From NCBI RefSeq assembly GCF_003596335.1, contig NZ_QZCH01000021.1:18431-82430 (forward strand): 64,000 bases of DNA, read 5' to 3'. The notes under the pieces were generated by a model that made no database searches, was not told the origin of the DNA, and worked only from the letters and a program-made list of their open reading frames with translations. The translations under genes were made by a program, and so were the position numbers. Each line of letters starts with the position of its first letter. Within the stretch, counting starts at the first letter, position 1. The stretch comes from Motilimonas pumila. Lineage in GTDB: Bacteria; Pseudomonadota; Gammaproteobacteria; Enterobacterales; CBDFNC01. Positions 17,240 to 26,722 of the stretch are shown piece after piece.

Positions 17240-18648
17240 TGACTCGCCTTTGGCTTTTTCTTGTAATAACGGCGACGTTTGCCCACCGGCTTGTTGAGCT
17301 TGGCAACCATGCTGCGTTTACTGTCTTCATCGACATCTTGAAACTGGGTCCACCATTCACCTAACTCAATTAAGTCACCGCCTTCAATCTCACCGCGAAG
17401 CAGCAAAAAGTCGTAAGCGGCGCGAAATTTTGGGTGGTGAAGAATGCGATAAGCATGCTTGCCATAACGTTTCGACATGCGGGTTTGCAACATCCAAATA
17501 TCACGCATAGTGGTCGTAAAGCGTTTTGGAATAGCAATGCTCTTAATTTGAAAATCCAGCGTTTCATTCATGGCCATTAAGAAGGCATCATTGCTTGGTA
17601 AGCCACTCTCAGCCATGACTTCTTGTGCTTTTTGCTCTACGTTGTACCAGAGTAGAGCTGAGTAGATAAATGCCGGTGTTACTCGTTTTTCGTCTGCGAT
17701 ACGTTCGTCGGTATTGCGCAATGCGGCCGCGATTAAGGCTTGAGATTTAGGGTCTTCAGCTTGATCGAACAAAATGGGATAAAGTTGCTGTAGCAAATTG
17801 TATTCTTTCAGCATCTGGTAAGTCTGTTCACCTTGGCCAGACAAGAGCAGTTTTAAGCTTTCTTCAAACAAACGCGCGGCTGGAATATCTTTCAACAATG
17901 GCGCTAACTGTTTAATCGGTGAGCTTGTACGTTCACTGATGCGCATTTGTAACTTCACGGCAAAGCGAACCGCTCTGAGCATGCGCACCGGATCTTCCCG
18001 GTAACGGGTTTCCGGGTCGCCAATTAAGTCAATTCGACGCTGCTCTAAATCTTGTAGCCCGCCACAGAAATCGCGGATAGAAAAGTCAGCAATGTCGTAA
18101 TACAAGGCATTTACGGTGAAGTCTCGACGCTCAGCGTCTTCTTCGATACTGCCGTAGACATTATCTCTCAGTAACATGCCTTCTTGCGATTGGGAAGACA
18201 CGTTTTTCCCTTGCGCTTCATCGCTGTGATGGCCTCGAAACGTGGCGACTTCTATGATATCGCGACCAAATAGGATATGCGCTAAACGAAAACGTCGACC
18301 GACTAAGCGGCTATTTCGAAATAGTTTTTTGACTTCATCAGGGGTTGCGTCGGTAGCAATGTCAAAGTCTTTTGGTTTTAAACCTAATAATAAGTCACGG
18401 ACACCGCCGCCGACCAGGAATGCTTTATGGCCTGATTTGTGCAGACGATAGAGAACTTTTAAGGCGTTTTCGCTGATGTCACTGCGAGAGATATTGTGCT
18501 CGTCACGAGGGATATGGTCAGAGTAAGTACTTACCACCTTATCAGATTCTGGCGCTGCAACGCTGCTTTCGAGAGCGTCGTCAGACACTGCCTCTGCTGT
18601 TTTCTTTTTGCCTAATACCTTCTTGCAAAAGTCTGATATACGCTTAAT
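17236..18648 (-). CDS. pcnB: Poly(A) polymerase I, with probable AUU start
   Basis: 470 residues if started at ATT (18646-18648). Class II CCA-adding/PAP fold: LVGGGVRDLLLG, KPKDFDIATDATPDEV (catalytic DxD), RRFRLAHI, RRDFTVNALYYD, REDPVRMLRAVRFA, and a basic tail PVGKRRRYYKKKP. It tails RNA 3' ends to promote decay. The first ATG/GTG/TTG in frame is GTG at 18588. The stretch before it encodes KRISDFCKKVLGKKK, matching the E. coli N-terminus TRVANFCRKVLSR. AGAGGA lies 8 nt before the ATT and an in-frame TAG sits four codons upstream of it. Confidence 0.95.
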   Translation of the reverse strand: MKRISDFCKKVLGKKKTAEAVSDDALESSVAAPESDKVVSTYSDHIPRDEHNISRSDISENALKVLYRLHKSGHKAFLVGGGVRDLLLGLKPKDFDIATDATPDEVKKLFRNSRLVGRRFRLAHILFGRDIIEVATFRGHHSDEAQGKNVSSQSQEGMLLRDNVYGSIEEDAERRDFTVNALYYDIADFSIRDFCGGLQDLEQRRIDLIGDPETRYREDPVRMLRAVRFAVKLQMRISERTSSPIKQLAPLLKDIPAARLFEESLKLLLSGQGEQTYQMLKEYNLLQQLYPILFDQAEDPKSQALIAAALRNTDERIADEKRVTPAFIYSALLWYNVEQKAQEVMAESGLPSNDAFLMAMNETLDFQIKSIAIPKRFTTTMRDIWMLQTRMSKRYGKHAYRILHHPKFRAAYDFLLLRGEIEGGDLIELGEWWTQFQDVDEDSKRSMVAKLNKPVGKRRRYYKKKPKASQ

Positions 18649-18662
18649 GGTGGCATTCCTCT
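18646..18662 (-). promoter_or_regulatory. Ribosome-binding site and AUU start of pcnB
   Basis: Minus strand AGAGGA (18662-18657), 8-nt spacer, ATT (18648-18646). There is no ATG, GTG or TTG between the upstream stop and codon 21. E. coli pcnB is known to use AUU, which keeps expression low and makes it sensitive to IF3. Confidence 0.75.
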
Positions 18663-18722
18663 AATGTAACGGGCGTCAATTCTAAGGCGCATATAATATG
18701 CAAGAGCCTAGCTAAACACAAA

Positions 18723-19607
18723 TTAACTCACCCATATTTGTTCAGTTTTATTGGCAACTTTATCCAATTGCCAATTTGTGATTGCCCAAGCCAATAAATC
18801 CGATTGATGGGCAAACTCAGACAAGGCTGGCGGCAGTTGTCCTAAAAAGCTTAATGCGTGCCAGGTGGTTTGCATTATATCTTGCTGTGCAATGCTAGGT
18901 GCATGATTTTGCTTTGAAAGCTTCATTCCCGGTGCCGTCACTGCCAAGGGTAAATGTACGTACTCAGGCACGTTGGCGGACAATTGCTGCATTAATGCAA
19001 TTTGTCGCCCGGTTGGCACCAACAAATCTGCCCCCCGCACTACCTGAGTAATACCTTGGGCGATGTCATCTAAGGTTACCGCTAAATTATAGGCGTATAA
19101 GCCGTCTTTACGATGAATGATGAAGTCTTCTTCCGCCAGGGCCTTGGGTATACGTGTCACGCCTTGTAGCAAATCATCAAATTGATATACCGGCTGAGTA
19201 GTACGCAAGCGAATAGCAGATTGTTCAACGGGCAAGTTCAGAGATTGACAATGGCCCTGATAAAAGCCGCCAGCTTGCTTGATTTGCGCGCGAGTGCAGC
19301 GACAGGCGTAAGTTAACCCTTGCTGGCGCAATTGTTCTAATGTGGCTTGATAACGCTCGTTTTGTTGGCTTTGATACATGACAGTGCCATGCCAGTTAAG
19401 GCCAAAGCGCTCTAAAGTGGCTAAGATACTGTCAGCCGCACCGGCAACCTCTCTGGGCGGGTCGATGTCTTCCATGCGAACCAACCAATGGCCGCCTTGA
19501 TGGTGAGCCTGCAAGTAACTGCCTAACGCTGCCAGTAATGAACCAAAGTGTAATTCGCCAGAAGGGCTAGGAGCAAAGCGGCCAATATAGTGTGGTGAGC
19601 GGGTCAT
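18723..19607 (-). CDS. gluQRS: Glutamyl-Q tRNA(Asp) synthetase
   Basis: 294 residues. HIGH-like HFGS at 20-23 in RFAPSPSGELHFGSL, zinc site CRC...Y...C at about 101-120, KMSKS-like KLSKQ. It lacks the anticodon-binding domain of GltX, as expected. It attaches glutamate to queuosine in tRNA-Asp. Sits between dksA and pcnB as in many gammaproteobacteria. The ribosome-binding site is weak. Confidence 0.94.
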   Translation of the reverse strand: MTRSPHYIGRFAPSPSGELHFGSLLAALGSYLQAHHQGGHWLVRMEDIDPPREVAGAADSILATLERFGLNWHGTVMYQSQQNERYQATLEQLRQQGLTYACRCTRAQIKQAGGFYQGHCQSLNLPVEQSAIRLRTTQPVYQFDDLLQGVTRIPKALAEEDFIIHRKDGLYAYNLAVTLDDIAQGITQVVRGADLLVPTGRQIALMQQLSANVPEYVHLPLAVTAPGMKLSKQNHAPSIAQQDIMQTTWHALSFLGQLPPALSEFAHQSDLLAWAITNWQLDKVANKTEQIWVS

Positions 19608-19661
19608 GTAGCAACATCCAAATAGCGTATGCAGTCTCGCGCCGGTTAAATAAAGCGCAAT

Positions 19662-19685
19662 AAAAAAGGGGCGTAATGCCCCTTA
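19662..19685 (-). terminator. Terminator of dksA
   Basis: On the minus strand AAGGGGC-ATTAC-GCCCCTT followed by a T-run, 22 bp after the dksA stop. Confidence 0.8.
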
Positions 19686-19706
19686 ATCTCTTTATCGCAG
19701 AGGGGA

Positions 19707-20156
19707 TTAACCCGCTAGCTGCTTCTCTTTAATTTCAGCAAGGGTTTTACAGTCGATACATAAATCCGCTGTTGGTCTTGCTTCTAAACGACGAATGCCA
19801 ATTTCAATACCACAAGAATCACAGTAACCGAAGTCACCGTCTTCTATTTTTTGCAGTGTTTTTTCAATTTTCTTGATCAATTTACGTTCACGGTCGCGAG
19901 CACGAAGTTCTAAGCTGAACTCTTCTTCTTGTGCTGCACGGTCCACAGGATCAGGAAAGTTAGCGGCCTCATCTTTCATATGGCCAACCGTACGGTCAAC
20001 CTCTTCACGTAACTGGTTGCGCCAAGCGTCAAGAATGACTTTAAAGTGGTCAAGTTGCGCGTCATTCATGAATTCTTCGCCGGCTTTCTCCTTATAAGGT
20101 TCAAGCCCCGCGATAGCTAATACGCCCAGTGTCTTTTTAGCCTTGCCCTCTGGCAT
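19707..20156 (-). CDS. dksA: RNA polymerase-binding regulator DksA
   Basis: 149 residues. A long coiled coil carries the tip motif DPVDRA (D69, D72, A74). A zinc finger follows with C112, C115, C133 and C136 (CDSCG, CIDC). It inserts into the RNAP secondary channel and with ppGpp resets rRNA and stress promoters. ATG at 20156 follows AGGAGA. Its own terminator separates it from gluQRS. Confidence 0.97.
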   Translation of the reverse strand: MPEGKAKKTLGVLAIAGLEPYKEKAGEEFMNDAQLDHFKVILDAWRNQLREEVDRTVGHMKDEAANFPDPVDRAAQEEEFSLELRARDRERKLIKKIEKTLQKIEDGDFGYCDSCGIEIGIRRLEARPTADLCIDCKTLAEIKEKQLAG

Positions 20157-20321
20157 GACATTCTCCTCTTACACACTTATTTGGTGATGAAAGCAAAAAT
20201 AAGGCGGCTATCTATAGCAAAATACCTAAGGCTGATCAAATGTAAATGTTAATTTATTTGCTCAAAACAGAATTTATTGCTTCTGAATCTTAACAGCCTG
20301 TGCTTGTCACCAAACTTTTTA

Positions 20322-21038
20322 TTATTTGCTTGGAATAAACGGAATTGGTTGCGAAAGGTGCCAATTCGTTTCAGTTAATTGCGCTTTATAAGCGAAAATC
20401 TCTACTCCTGCCATTAATGCCTGATTGATCAAGTCAGTATAGACCGAGTCTACAAGTTTTGCCGGACTGACCCGGTCAATTCCTGTGTGCAATACCGCAA
20501 AAAGCAACACAGCCCGTTTTCCAGATTGCTTTACTTTAATGAGTTCGCGCAAATGTTTTTGGCCGCGTACGGTGACGGCATCTGGAAACAGGCCTTGGCC
20601 TTGGTTATCAGCGAGTAAGGTGACCGACTTAACCTCCACGTAACAATCTGCTCGTTCCGGGTCGGTCAGTAGGAAGTCGATACGCGATTTTTCCTCACCG
20701 TATTTAGCTTCCCGTTTGAGGTGTCGATAACCTGTTAAGGGTGCAAGTTCATCGGCCAATAAGGCTTGCTCTACTAGTTGGTTGGCACGAATGGTGTTGA
20801 CGCAAATAAAGTGCTGTGTTGACGTTTGAGTTAACTCCCAGCTGTAAGCGTGTTTACGTTTGGGGTTGTCAGAGTGGCTTAACCAAACGGTATCGCCTGG
20901 GCTGCCGCACCCTGTCATGGCTCCGGTATTGGAAACGTGGACGGTAATGGTATTGCCATCGGCTAAGGTGACATCAGCTAAAAAACGCTTATAGCGTTCA
21001 ATCAGTGTTGCGGGCTGTAACGGGGGGGTAAAATTCAT
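20322..21038 (-). CDS. sfsA: SfsA, DNA/RNA nuclease family protein
   Basis: 238 residues. Family motifs: RYKRFLADV, HVSNTGAMTGCG, EAKYGEEKSRIDF, YVEVKSVTL and FPDAVTVRGQKHL, with an IDF...EVK nuclease-like core. Known historically as sugar fermentation stimulation protein A; the precise role is unsettled. Starts 20 bp after thpR in the same operon. Confidence 0.93.
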   Translation of the reverse strand: MNFTPPLQPATLIERYKRFLADVTLADGNTITVHVSNTGAMTGCGSPGDTVWLSHSDNPKRKHAYSWELTQTSTQHFICVNTIRANQLVEQALLADELAPLTGYRHLKREAKYGEEKSRIDFLLTDPERADCYVEVKSVTLLADNQGQGLFPDAVTVRGQKHLRELIKVKQSGKRAVLLFAVLHTGIDRVSPAKLVDSVYTDLINQALMAGVEIFAYKAQLTETNWHLSQPIPFIPSK

Positions 21039-21058
21039 AGTGTCCTTGAGGTGTAAAA

Positions 21059-21622
21059 TTAGTAAGTGGATAAAGGCCAGCTTTTAATGACTTGGTATTG
21101 CGCCTGATCACCGGTTAAATCAGATTGATATAAAGCAAACTGCTGACAGTGCCATTGCACCGCGCCAAAGCTTGGTAATGACGCACCAAGGTGACTGTGT
21201 CGCCGAAGCGTAAGGTGAGCGAGGTATTCGAAATCATCGACTGGGCAGGCTGCTCCTAAAGTCGTGCGGCAAAGTGTACGCAGTGTTGTCACCAGTTGTT
21301 GATGGGCCTGACTGATTTGGCTCGCCTGCCAGGTGAGGTAATGACTGTTTCCTAATAGCCCCGGGCGATCCAGACAAAGCTCAAAGGCCGATAATTGCCA
21401 GCCATTAATGGCGTTAATTAAGTCTTGTATTTCAGCCGCTGAGACATTGCCAATGAAAGCCAAGGTAACGTGGTGATTTTGCTTTGGTACCTGACGAGAC
21501 CTGGCCTCGGTGGGCAAGCCTTGGAGCCAGTTTATTGCTTGTTGCTGTACCTTTTCGGGTACGGCCAAAGCAAAAAAGCAGCGGCGCGCAGCGGGAGCAT
21601 TATGTTGAGGATGGCGGGTCAT
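21059..21622 (-). CDS. thpR: RNA 2',3'-cyclic phosphodiesterase
   Basis: 187 residues, 2H phosphoesterase family (LigT/ThpR). The two catalytic HxT motifs are HVTL at about 51 and HLTL at about 136. It hydrolyses 2',3'-cyclic phosphate ends of RNA. First gene of the thpR-sfsA unit, divergent from hrpB with 76 bp between the starts. Confidence 0.92.
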   Translation of the reverse strand: MTRHPQHNAPAARRCFFALAVPEKVQQQAINWLQGLPTEARSRQVPKQNHHVTLAFIGNVSAAEIQDLINAINGWQLSAFELCLDRPGLLGNSHYLTWQASQISQAHQQLVTTLRTLCRTTLGAACPVDDFEYLAHLTLRRHSHLGASLPSFGAVQWHCQQFALYQSDLTGDQAQYQVIKSWPLSTY

Positions 21623-21698
21623 AAATAAATTGGCATCAGACTATTGCGTGGATTTACGTTACCATAACCCGTGATAAAAGTTATAAATTGGATGCCCC

Positions 21699-24149
21699 GT
21701 GTTACCTATTTCTGAAATATTCCCTTCATTGAAGCAAGCCTTAAACCAGCAAACTCAAATCATCATCGAGGCGCCAACGGGGGCGGGTAAGTCGACCCAT
21801 TTGCCTTTGTTTTTATTATCTGAGTTGGACTCAAATCTCGGTAAAATCCTGTTGCTGGAGCCTAGGCGTTTGGCGGCGCGCAGTATCGCTCATTATTTGG
21901 CTGAGCAACTGGGTGAAAAAGTGGGTGAAAAGGTCGGCTATCGCATGCGCGGGGACACCAAAGTGGGCCCTGATACCCAGCTAGAAATTGTTACAGAAGG
22001 GGTGCTAACGCGTTTGATTCAAGCTGATCCTGAGTTGGCAGATTATCAAATGGTTATCTTCGATGAATTTCATGAGCGCAATTTACACGGCGACTTAGGG
22101 CTGGCGTTGGTATTGGATATTCAGCAAGGCCTAAGGGAAGATTTACGCCTGATGGTGATGTCGGCCACGTTAGAAAACCAAAGCTTATTAGCGCTTATTC
22201 CAGACGCGAAGTGTCTCACCAGTGCAGGGAGAATGTATCCGGTCAACTGTGAATACGTTGGAGTAACCGCGCGCCATCAAGTCAGTAGTGCCATCGCCAA
22301 TTTAGTGCACCGACTGATTGCCGAGGGGGAAAGTGGCAATTTGTTGGTGTTTTTACCTGGGCAACGAGAAATCAGTCAGTTAGCACAATTACTGGCGTTG
22401 CCGAGACATGTTTTAGTATGCCCATTATATGGCGCGCTTACGTTAAATGAACAGCGCCAAGCGATTGCTGCGCCGCCATCAGGGCAACAAAAAGTCGTAC
22501 TAGCCACCAATATTGCAGAAACCAGTTTGACCATAGAAGGTATCACAGTGGTGATAGATTCTCTGCTAGAAAGGCGCTTAATTCTTAACAATAAAACCGG
22601 TATAGGCAGCTTGCAAACGCGCTATATCAGCCAAGGCAGCGCCAAACAAAGGTTAGGCCGAGCCGGGCGCTTAGCGCCGGGTAAATGTTTTCGCATGATT
22701 AGCCAAGAACAGTTTGGCACGTTAGATAAGCATTTAACGCCAGAGATCCTCGCCGCAGATCTCACCGCAACCGTGTTAGAGCTCGCCGCATGGGGAGTCA
22801 CTGAGCCTGAGCAAATGCAGTGGCTAACTGCGCCGAATGCTGCAAGATGGCAAATGGGGGTGAATGTATTACAAGAAATGGCGGCACTTGATGGCCAAGG
22901 AAAAATCACTTCCCATGGCAAAGCCATGGCTGCCTTTTCTGCGCCTCCGCGCATTGCCAATATGCTGTTAGCGGCACAGCAATTAGAGCGTGAATATACC
23001 TTAACAGGACTCACTCATTTGGCCGCTAATACGATGGTGATTCTGCAGCGCCAAACGCGACAAAGCAATCTTGAGGTGGAGTGCCAGCAAGGGTTGACGG
23101 CAGCCGAAAATAAACTTTACCAACAAGCTTTACAGCAATTAGGCTTGTCAGGTAAACCGGCATTGCCTCTTGAATATATCGGCTTGGTACTAGCATTGGC
23201 ATTCCCAGACAGAATCGCCACTAGGCGAAGCCACTCTGACGCTTGGTTACTCAGTGGCGGCTTTGCTGCCCAAGGTGAGAGTAGCCTGTGGCATAATGCA
23301 AAGTTTATCGTGGTGGCTGACATCGGGGCGGATCCCCGTGGCGGAGATGGTCAGATCTACCGCGCTGCGGCACTGGACATCAAACATATTGAAGCGTATC
23401 TCGGGCACTGGTTACAGTGGCACGATAGCGTCATTTGGCACAAACAAAAACAACAAATTGTGGCCGAACGGCAATATCGACTGGGGAAAATTGTGTTGCA
23501 AAGGCAACCGCTTAATGACGTTAAACCAGCTCAAAAACAGCAAGCATTACTGCAAGGTTTATTCAGCCTTGATAAGCTTCCCTTCTCTGAGGCGGCATTA
23601 AGCTTTATTCATAAAGTGAATACTGCGCGTCAGCTATTACCTGAATTAAGCTTGCCAGATTATACTTTGGCAACGTTAGAGCGTGAGGTTGAGCTTTGGT
23701 TGGTGCCTTACTTGGGTAACATTAAGAGCTTACAACAGCTACAACAGCTGGATTATTTGCCATTGCTAAAACAGCGTCTGGATTGGCCACAGCAACAAGC
23801 CTTAGATAGCGCTTTGCCAAATTACTACGTAACACCAGCAGGCAGCCAGGCGCGAATTTGTTATGATGCCGACAAGCCACCACAAATTGAAGTGAAAATG
23901 CAGCATATGTTTGGCTTGAATGAAACGCCAAGTGTGGCAAAGGGCAGGTTGGCCCTTACCGTGTTGTTATTGTCTCCTGCAGGGCGACCATTGCAAACAA
24001 CACAAGATTTAGCCGGTTTTTGGCAGGGCAGTTATCAAGCGGTGCAAAAAGAAATGAAAGGGCGCTACCCCAAACATTTTTGGCCTGATGATCCCGCCAA
24101 TGCTATCGCTACAACCAAAACCAAAAAGTATATGGACGTTAAAAACTAA
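21699..24149 (+). CDS. hrpB: ATP-dependent RNA helicase HrpB
   Basis: 816 residues, DEAH/DExH family. Walker A APTGAGKST (about 25-33), Walker B DEFHERN, motif III SATL, motif VI QRLGRAGRLAPG, then HA2 and the HrpB C-terminal domain. GTG start at 21699; the nearby ATG at 21692 is out of frame. Role in bacteria is not well defined. It lies 9 bp upstream of mrcB, as in most enterobacteria and vibrios. Confidence 0.95.
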   Translation: MLPISEIFPSLKQALNQQTQIIIEAPTGAGKSTHLPLFLLSELDSNLGKILLLEPRRLAARSIAHYLAEQLGEKVGEKVGYRMRGDTKVGPDTQLEIVTEGVLTRLIQADPELADYQMVIFDEFHERNLHGDLGLALVLDIQQGLREDLRLMVMSATLENQSLLALIPDAKCLTSAGRMYPVNCEYVGVTARHQVSSAIANLVHRLIAEGESGNLLVFLPGQREISQLAQLLALPRHVLVCPLYGALTLNEQRQAIAAPPSGQQKVVLATNIAETSLTIEGITVVIDSLLERRLILNNKTGIGSLQTRYISQGSAKQRLGRAGRLAPGKCFRMISQEQFGTLDKHLTPEILAADLTATVLELAAWGVTEPEQMQWLTAPNAARWQMGVNVLQEMAALDGQGKITSHGKAMAAFSAPPRIANMLLAAQQLEREYTLTGLTHLAANTMVILQRQTRQSNLEVECQQGLTAAENKLYQQALQQLGLSGKPALPLEYIGLVLALAFPDRIATRRSHSDAWLLSGGFAAQGESSLWHNAKFIVVADIGADPRGGDGQIYRAAALDIKHIEAYLGHWLQWHDSVIWHKQKQQIVAERQYRLGKIVLQRQPLNDVKPAQKQQALLQGLFSLDKLPFSEAALSFIHKVNTARQLLPELSLPDYTLATLEREVELWLVPYLGNIKSLQQLQQLDYLPLLKQRLDWPQQQALDSALPNYYVTPAGSQARICYDADKPPQIEVKMQHMFGLNETPSVAKGRLALTVLLLSPAGRPLQTTQDLAGFWQGSYQAVQKEMKGRYPKHFWPDDPANAIATTKTKKYMDVKN

Positions 24150-24158
24150 GAGTGCAGC

Positions 24159-26537
24159 ATGGTCAGCAAAAAAAAGCCGGTCAAAAGAACGCCGGCTAAA
24201 AAAAGCAGCAAGAAAAAAGCCAAGAGTAAGTTCCCTATTTCATGGATGTGGCTCTTTCAAACCAGTTTAAAGCTTTGCTTGGTCTTAGTGACGGCGGTGT
24301 TTGTCTATGGCATATATTTAGACAGTAAAATTCGCAAAAAGATGGATGGCCAAATTTGGTCATTACCGGCGCAGATATATGCCCGACCCTTGACCTTGTA
24401 TCCCGGCCTTGAAATCAATAAATCAGAGGTGGTGCAAGAGCTTAAGCTACTTAATTATCGCTACGTTAAAAAACCACGCAGAGCTGGAGAATACGCACAG
24501 TCTAAAACGCGTTTAGAGATAGTGCGCCGCGGTTTTGATTTTCGTGATGGCCCCGAGCCCGACCGACGTATATTGGTCACCTTTTCAGGTAAGACCATCT
24601 CTGAAATTAAGCTGGTCGATGAAAATAAAAAGATGGGGTATGTACGCCTCGAGCCTTTACTTATCGATCGCCTGAGCGCCAATAATGCCGAAGACCGTAT
24701 GATGGTGCGTTTAGAAGACACGCCGAGTCTGTTGGTAGAAACCTTGTTGCTGGTGGAAGATAGACAGTTCTACCACCACAAAGGGGTATCTTTACCGGCA
24801 ATCGGACGCGCGTTAGTCGCCAATATTAAAGCGGGCCAAACCGTGCAGGGCGGGAGCACGCTGACCCAACAGTTAGCCAAGAATATCTTTCTCAGTCGAC
24901 AGCGTTCATTAATTCGTAAGCTGCAAGAAGCTTATATGGCGTTGATTATCGATTTTCGCTACAACAAAGACACCATTATTGAAGCGTATTTGAATGAAGT
25001 CTACCTAGGGCAAAATGGCGCCAACGGGGTTTACGGCTTTGGATTAGCCAGCCAGTTTTATTTTGGCAGGCCGATTGGTGAGATATCAGCCAGTCAAATA
25101 GCTCACTTAGTGGCACTGGTCAAAGGCCCATCTTATTACGATCCTTGGCGTTCACCTGAGCGTTCTCTGGCCAGGCGAGACTTGATTTTACGTTTGATGG
25201 CCAATAATGATCTAATTGATGAAGACACTTACAATTCAGAGGCGAATCACGACGTTGGTGTGATCAAACGCGGAGCCATGAAAAAGCAAACCGCGCCGGC
25301 ATTTTTATCTTTGGTCAGGCGTGAGCTACGAGAAAAAGTCGGCGATGAGCAGTTAATTCAATCGGGTGTTCGAGTGTTTACTTCTCTGGATCCTGTGGCT
25401 CAAAAAAGTGCTGAAGAAGCTTTGCATTACGGCATAAAGGAAATCGAAAAAGCGCGTAAACTCAGTCACCTAGAAGGTGCTATTGTGGTCACCGACAAGC
25501 GTAAAGGTGAAATCATAGCCTTAGTAGGCGGTCGTGACGTTAAATATGCCGGCTTTAACCGGGCTATGGACGCGGTAAGGCCAATTGGCTCTTTGGTTAA
25601 ACCTGCGGTTTATCTTACGGCTTTAGCCGGTAAGTTTAACTTGGCATCACGACTCAAAGACAAACCCATCCGCCTCAAAAATAACAGCGGCAGCAGTTGG
25701 TCACCGAAGAACTATGATAAAAAGTATCGCGGTGAAGTGTCTCTACATCAGTCCTTAACTGACTCGCTCAATGTGCCAACGGTGAACTTAGGTTTGTCTG
25801 TGGGTATAGATAACGTAGTAAAAACCTTAAACCGGATGGGGATTGAGAAACAGATCAACGCTTACCCTTCATTAGTGCTAGGCAGTTTATCTTTGTCACC
25901 ACTGCAAATTGCGCAAATGTATCAAACCCTGGTGAGTCAAGGCCGGTACCAACCCTTAGTCACCATTCGTGCGGTCACCGATGGTGAAGGCATGGCGTTA
26001 TATGAAAAGTCCGAACGAGCAGAGCAAGTGTTACCTGCTGATGCCAGTTATTTGACCTTGTATAACCTTGAACAAGTCACTGAAATTGGCACTGCACGCA
26101 GCTTAACCTGGCGTTTACCGGGCTATCAGTTTGGCGGTAAAACGGGCACGACAGATGAGTTAAGAGACAGTTGGTTTGTTGGCTGGGATAATCGTGATTT
26201 AGTGTCTGTTTGGGTTGGGCGAGATGACAATAAACCAGCTGGATTAACGGGCTCAGCAGGGGCGGTTCCTATTTTTGCCAAATACATGAAGCAGCGCCAA
26301 CCTAAGAGCAGCCAACTCTCTGCGCCGAGTTCTGTTGTTAAAGCGTCATTTATTAAAGCAACAGGGCAACAAGCGGAAGAAAACTGTGAAGGAATAGAAA
26401 CCCTGCCAGTTGCACGCACGCATTTAGTCGAGCCAAAAACTTGCAGTATTTGGACGAACCCTTTTGCCAGTAGTGAAAAGGAAGAGGAGCCAAAAGAGAA
26501 AAAGCGTAAAAACATTTTTAGCCGCTTTTTTGACTAG
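24159..26537 (+). CDS. mrcB: Penicillin-binding protein 1B
   Basis: 792 residues. Lys-rich cytoplasmic tail (1-25), one membrane helix (about 30-53) and a UB2H domain (about 65-155) for LpoB-type activators. Glycosyltransferase 51 follows with VEDRQFYHHKG (Glu about 200) and GGSTLTQQLAKN. The transpeptidase has SLVK (S478-K481), SLN (536-538) and KTGT (from K661). It polymerises and crosslinks peptidoglycan in the periplasm. The tail KEEEPKEKKRKNIFSRFFD is highly charged. An inverted repeat and an octamer array follow the stop. Confidence 0.96.
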   Translation: MVSKKKPVKRTPAKKSSKKKAKSKFPISWMWLFQTSLKLCLVLVTAVFVYGIYLDSKIRKKMDGQIWSLPAQIYARPLTLYPGLEINKSEVVQELKLLNYRYVKKPRRAGEYAQSKTRLEIVRRGFDFRDGPEPDRRILVTFSGKTISEIKLVDENKKMGYVRLEPLLIDRLSANNAEDRMMVRLEDTPSLLVETLLLVEDRQFYHHKGVSLPAIGRALVANIKAGQTVQGGSTLTQQLAKNIFLSRQRSLIRKLQEAYMALIIDFRYNKDTIIEAYLNEVYLGQNGANGVYGFGLASQFYFGRPIGEISASQIAHLVALVKGPSYYDPWRSPERSLARRDLILRLMANNDLIDEDTYNSEANHDVGVIKRGAMKKQTAPAFLSLVRRELREKVGDEQLIQSGVRVFTSLDPVAQKSAEEALHYGIKEIEKARKLSHLEGAIVVTDKRKGEIIALVGGRDVKYAGFNRAMDAVRPIGSLVKPAVYLTALAGKFNLASRLKDKPIRLKNNSGSSWSPKNYDKKYRGEVSLHQSLTDSLNVPTVNLGLSVGIDNVVKTLNRMGIEKQINAYPSLVLGSLSLSPLQIAQMYQTLVSQGRYQPLVTIRAVTDGEGMALYEKSERAEQVLPADASYLTLYNLEQVTEIGTARSLTWRLPGYQFGGKTGTTDELRDSWFVGWDNRDLVSVWVGRDDNKPAGLTGSAGAVPIFAKYMKQRQPKSSQLSAPSSVVKASFIKATGQQAEENCEGIETLPVARTHLVEPKTCSIWTNPFASSEKEEEPKEKKRKNIFSRFFD

Positions 26538-26566
26538 CCGGTCTGCTGTACAAAAAGTGAATTAAC

Positions 26567-26597
26567 GACAGCTGAGAAAGCTTCACTCTCAGCTGTC
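26567..26597. repeat. 11-bp inverted repeat after mrcB
   Basis: GACAGCTGAGA (26567-26577) and TCTCAGCTGTC (26587-26597) are perfect complements around a 9-nt loop. No T tract. It may end or protect the mrcB mRNA; it abuts the octamer array. Confidence 0.6.
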
Positions 26598-26606
26598 AAA
26601 GCCCAC

Positions 26607-26722
26607 ACTCCCAAACTCCCAAACTCCCAAACTCCCAAACTCCCAAACTCCCAAACTCCCAAACTCCCAAACTCCCAAACTCCCAAACTCCCAAACTCCC
26701 AAACTCCCAAACTCCCAAACTC
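26607..26722. repeat. 14 perfect copies of an 8-bp tandem repeat
   Basis: ACTCCCAA is repeated 14 times without a mismatch (26607-26718), then four bases of a fifteenth copy. The minus strand has GGG every 8 nt with 5-nt loops, which satisfies the common G-quadruplex pattern many times over. Perfect copies point to recent or ongoing slippage. It lies 70 bp after mrcB. Confidence 0.97.

Noticed and set aside
17236..18588. pcnB starting at GTG 18588
   Set aside because: It would delete 20 residues that match the E. coli N-terminus and has no comparable ribosome-binding site; AUU at 18646-18648 fits better.
22622..23014. 130-codon minus-strand ORF inside hrpB
   Set aside because: Antisense frame of a well-conserved helicase gene with no start signal or family similarity.
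26607..26722. CRISPR array or integron site at the octamer repeat
   Set aside because: The 8-bp units have no spacers and no cas or integrase gene is near; it is a simple tandem repeat.
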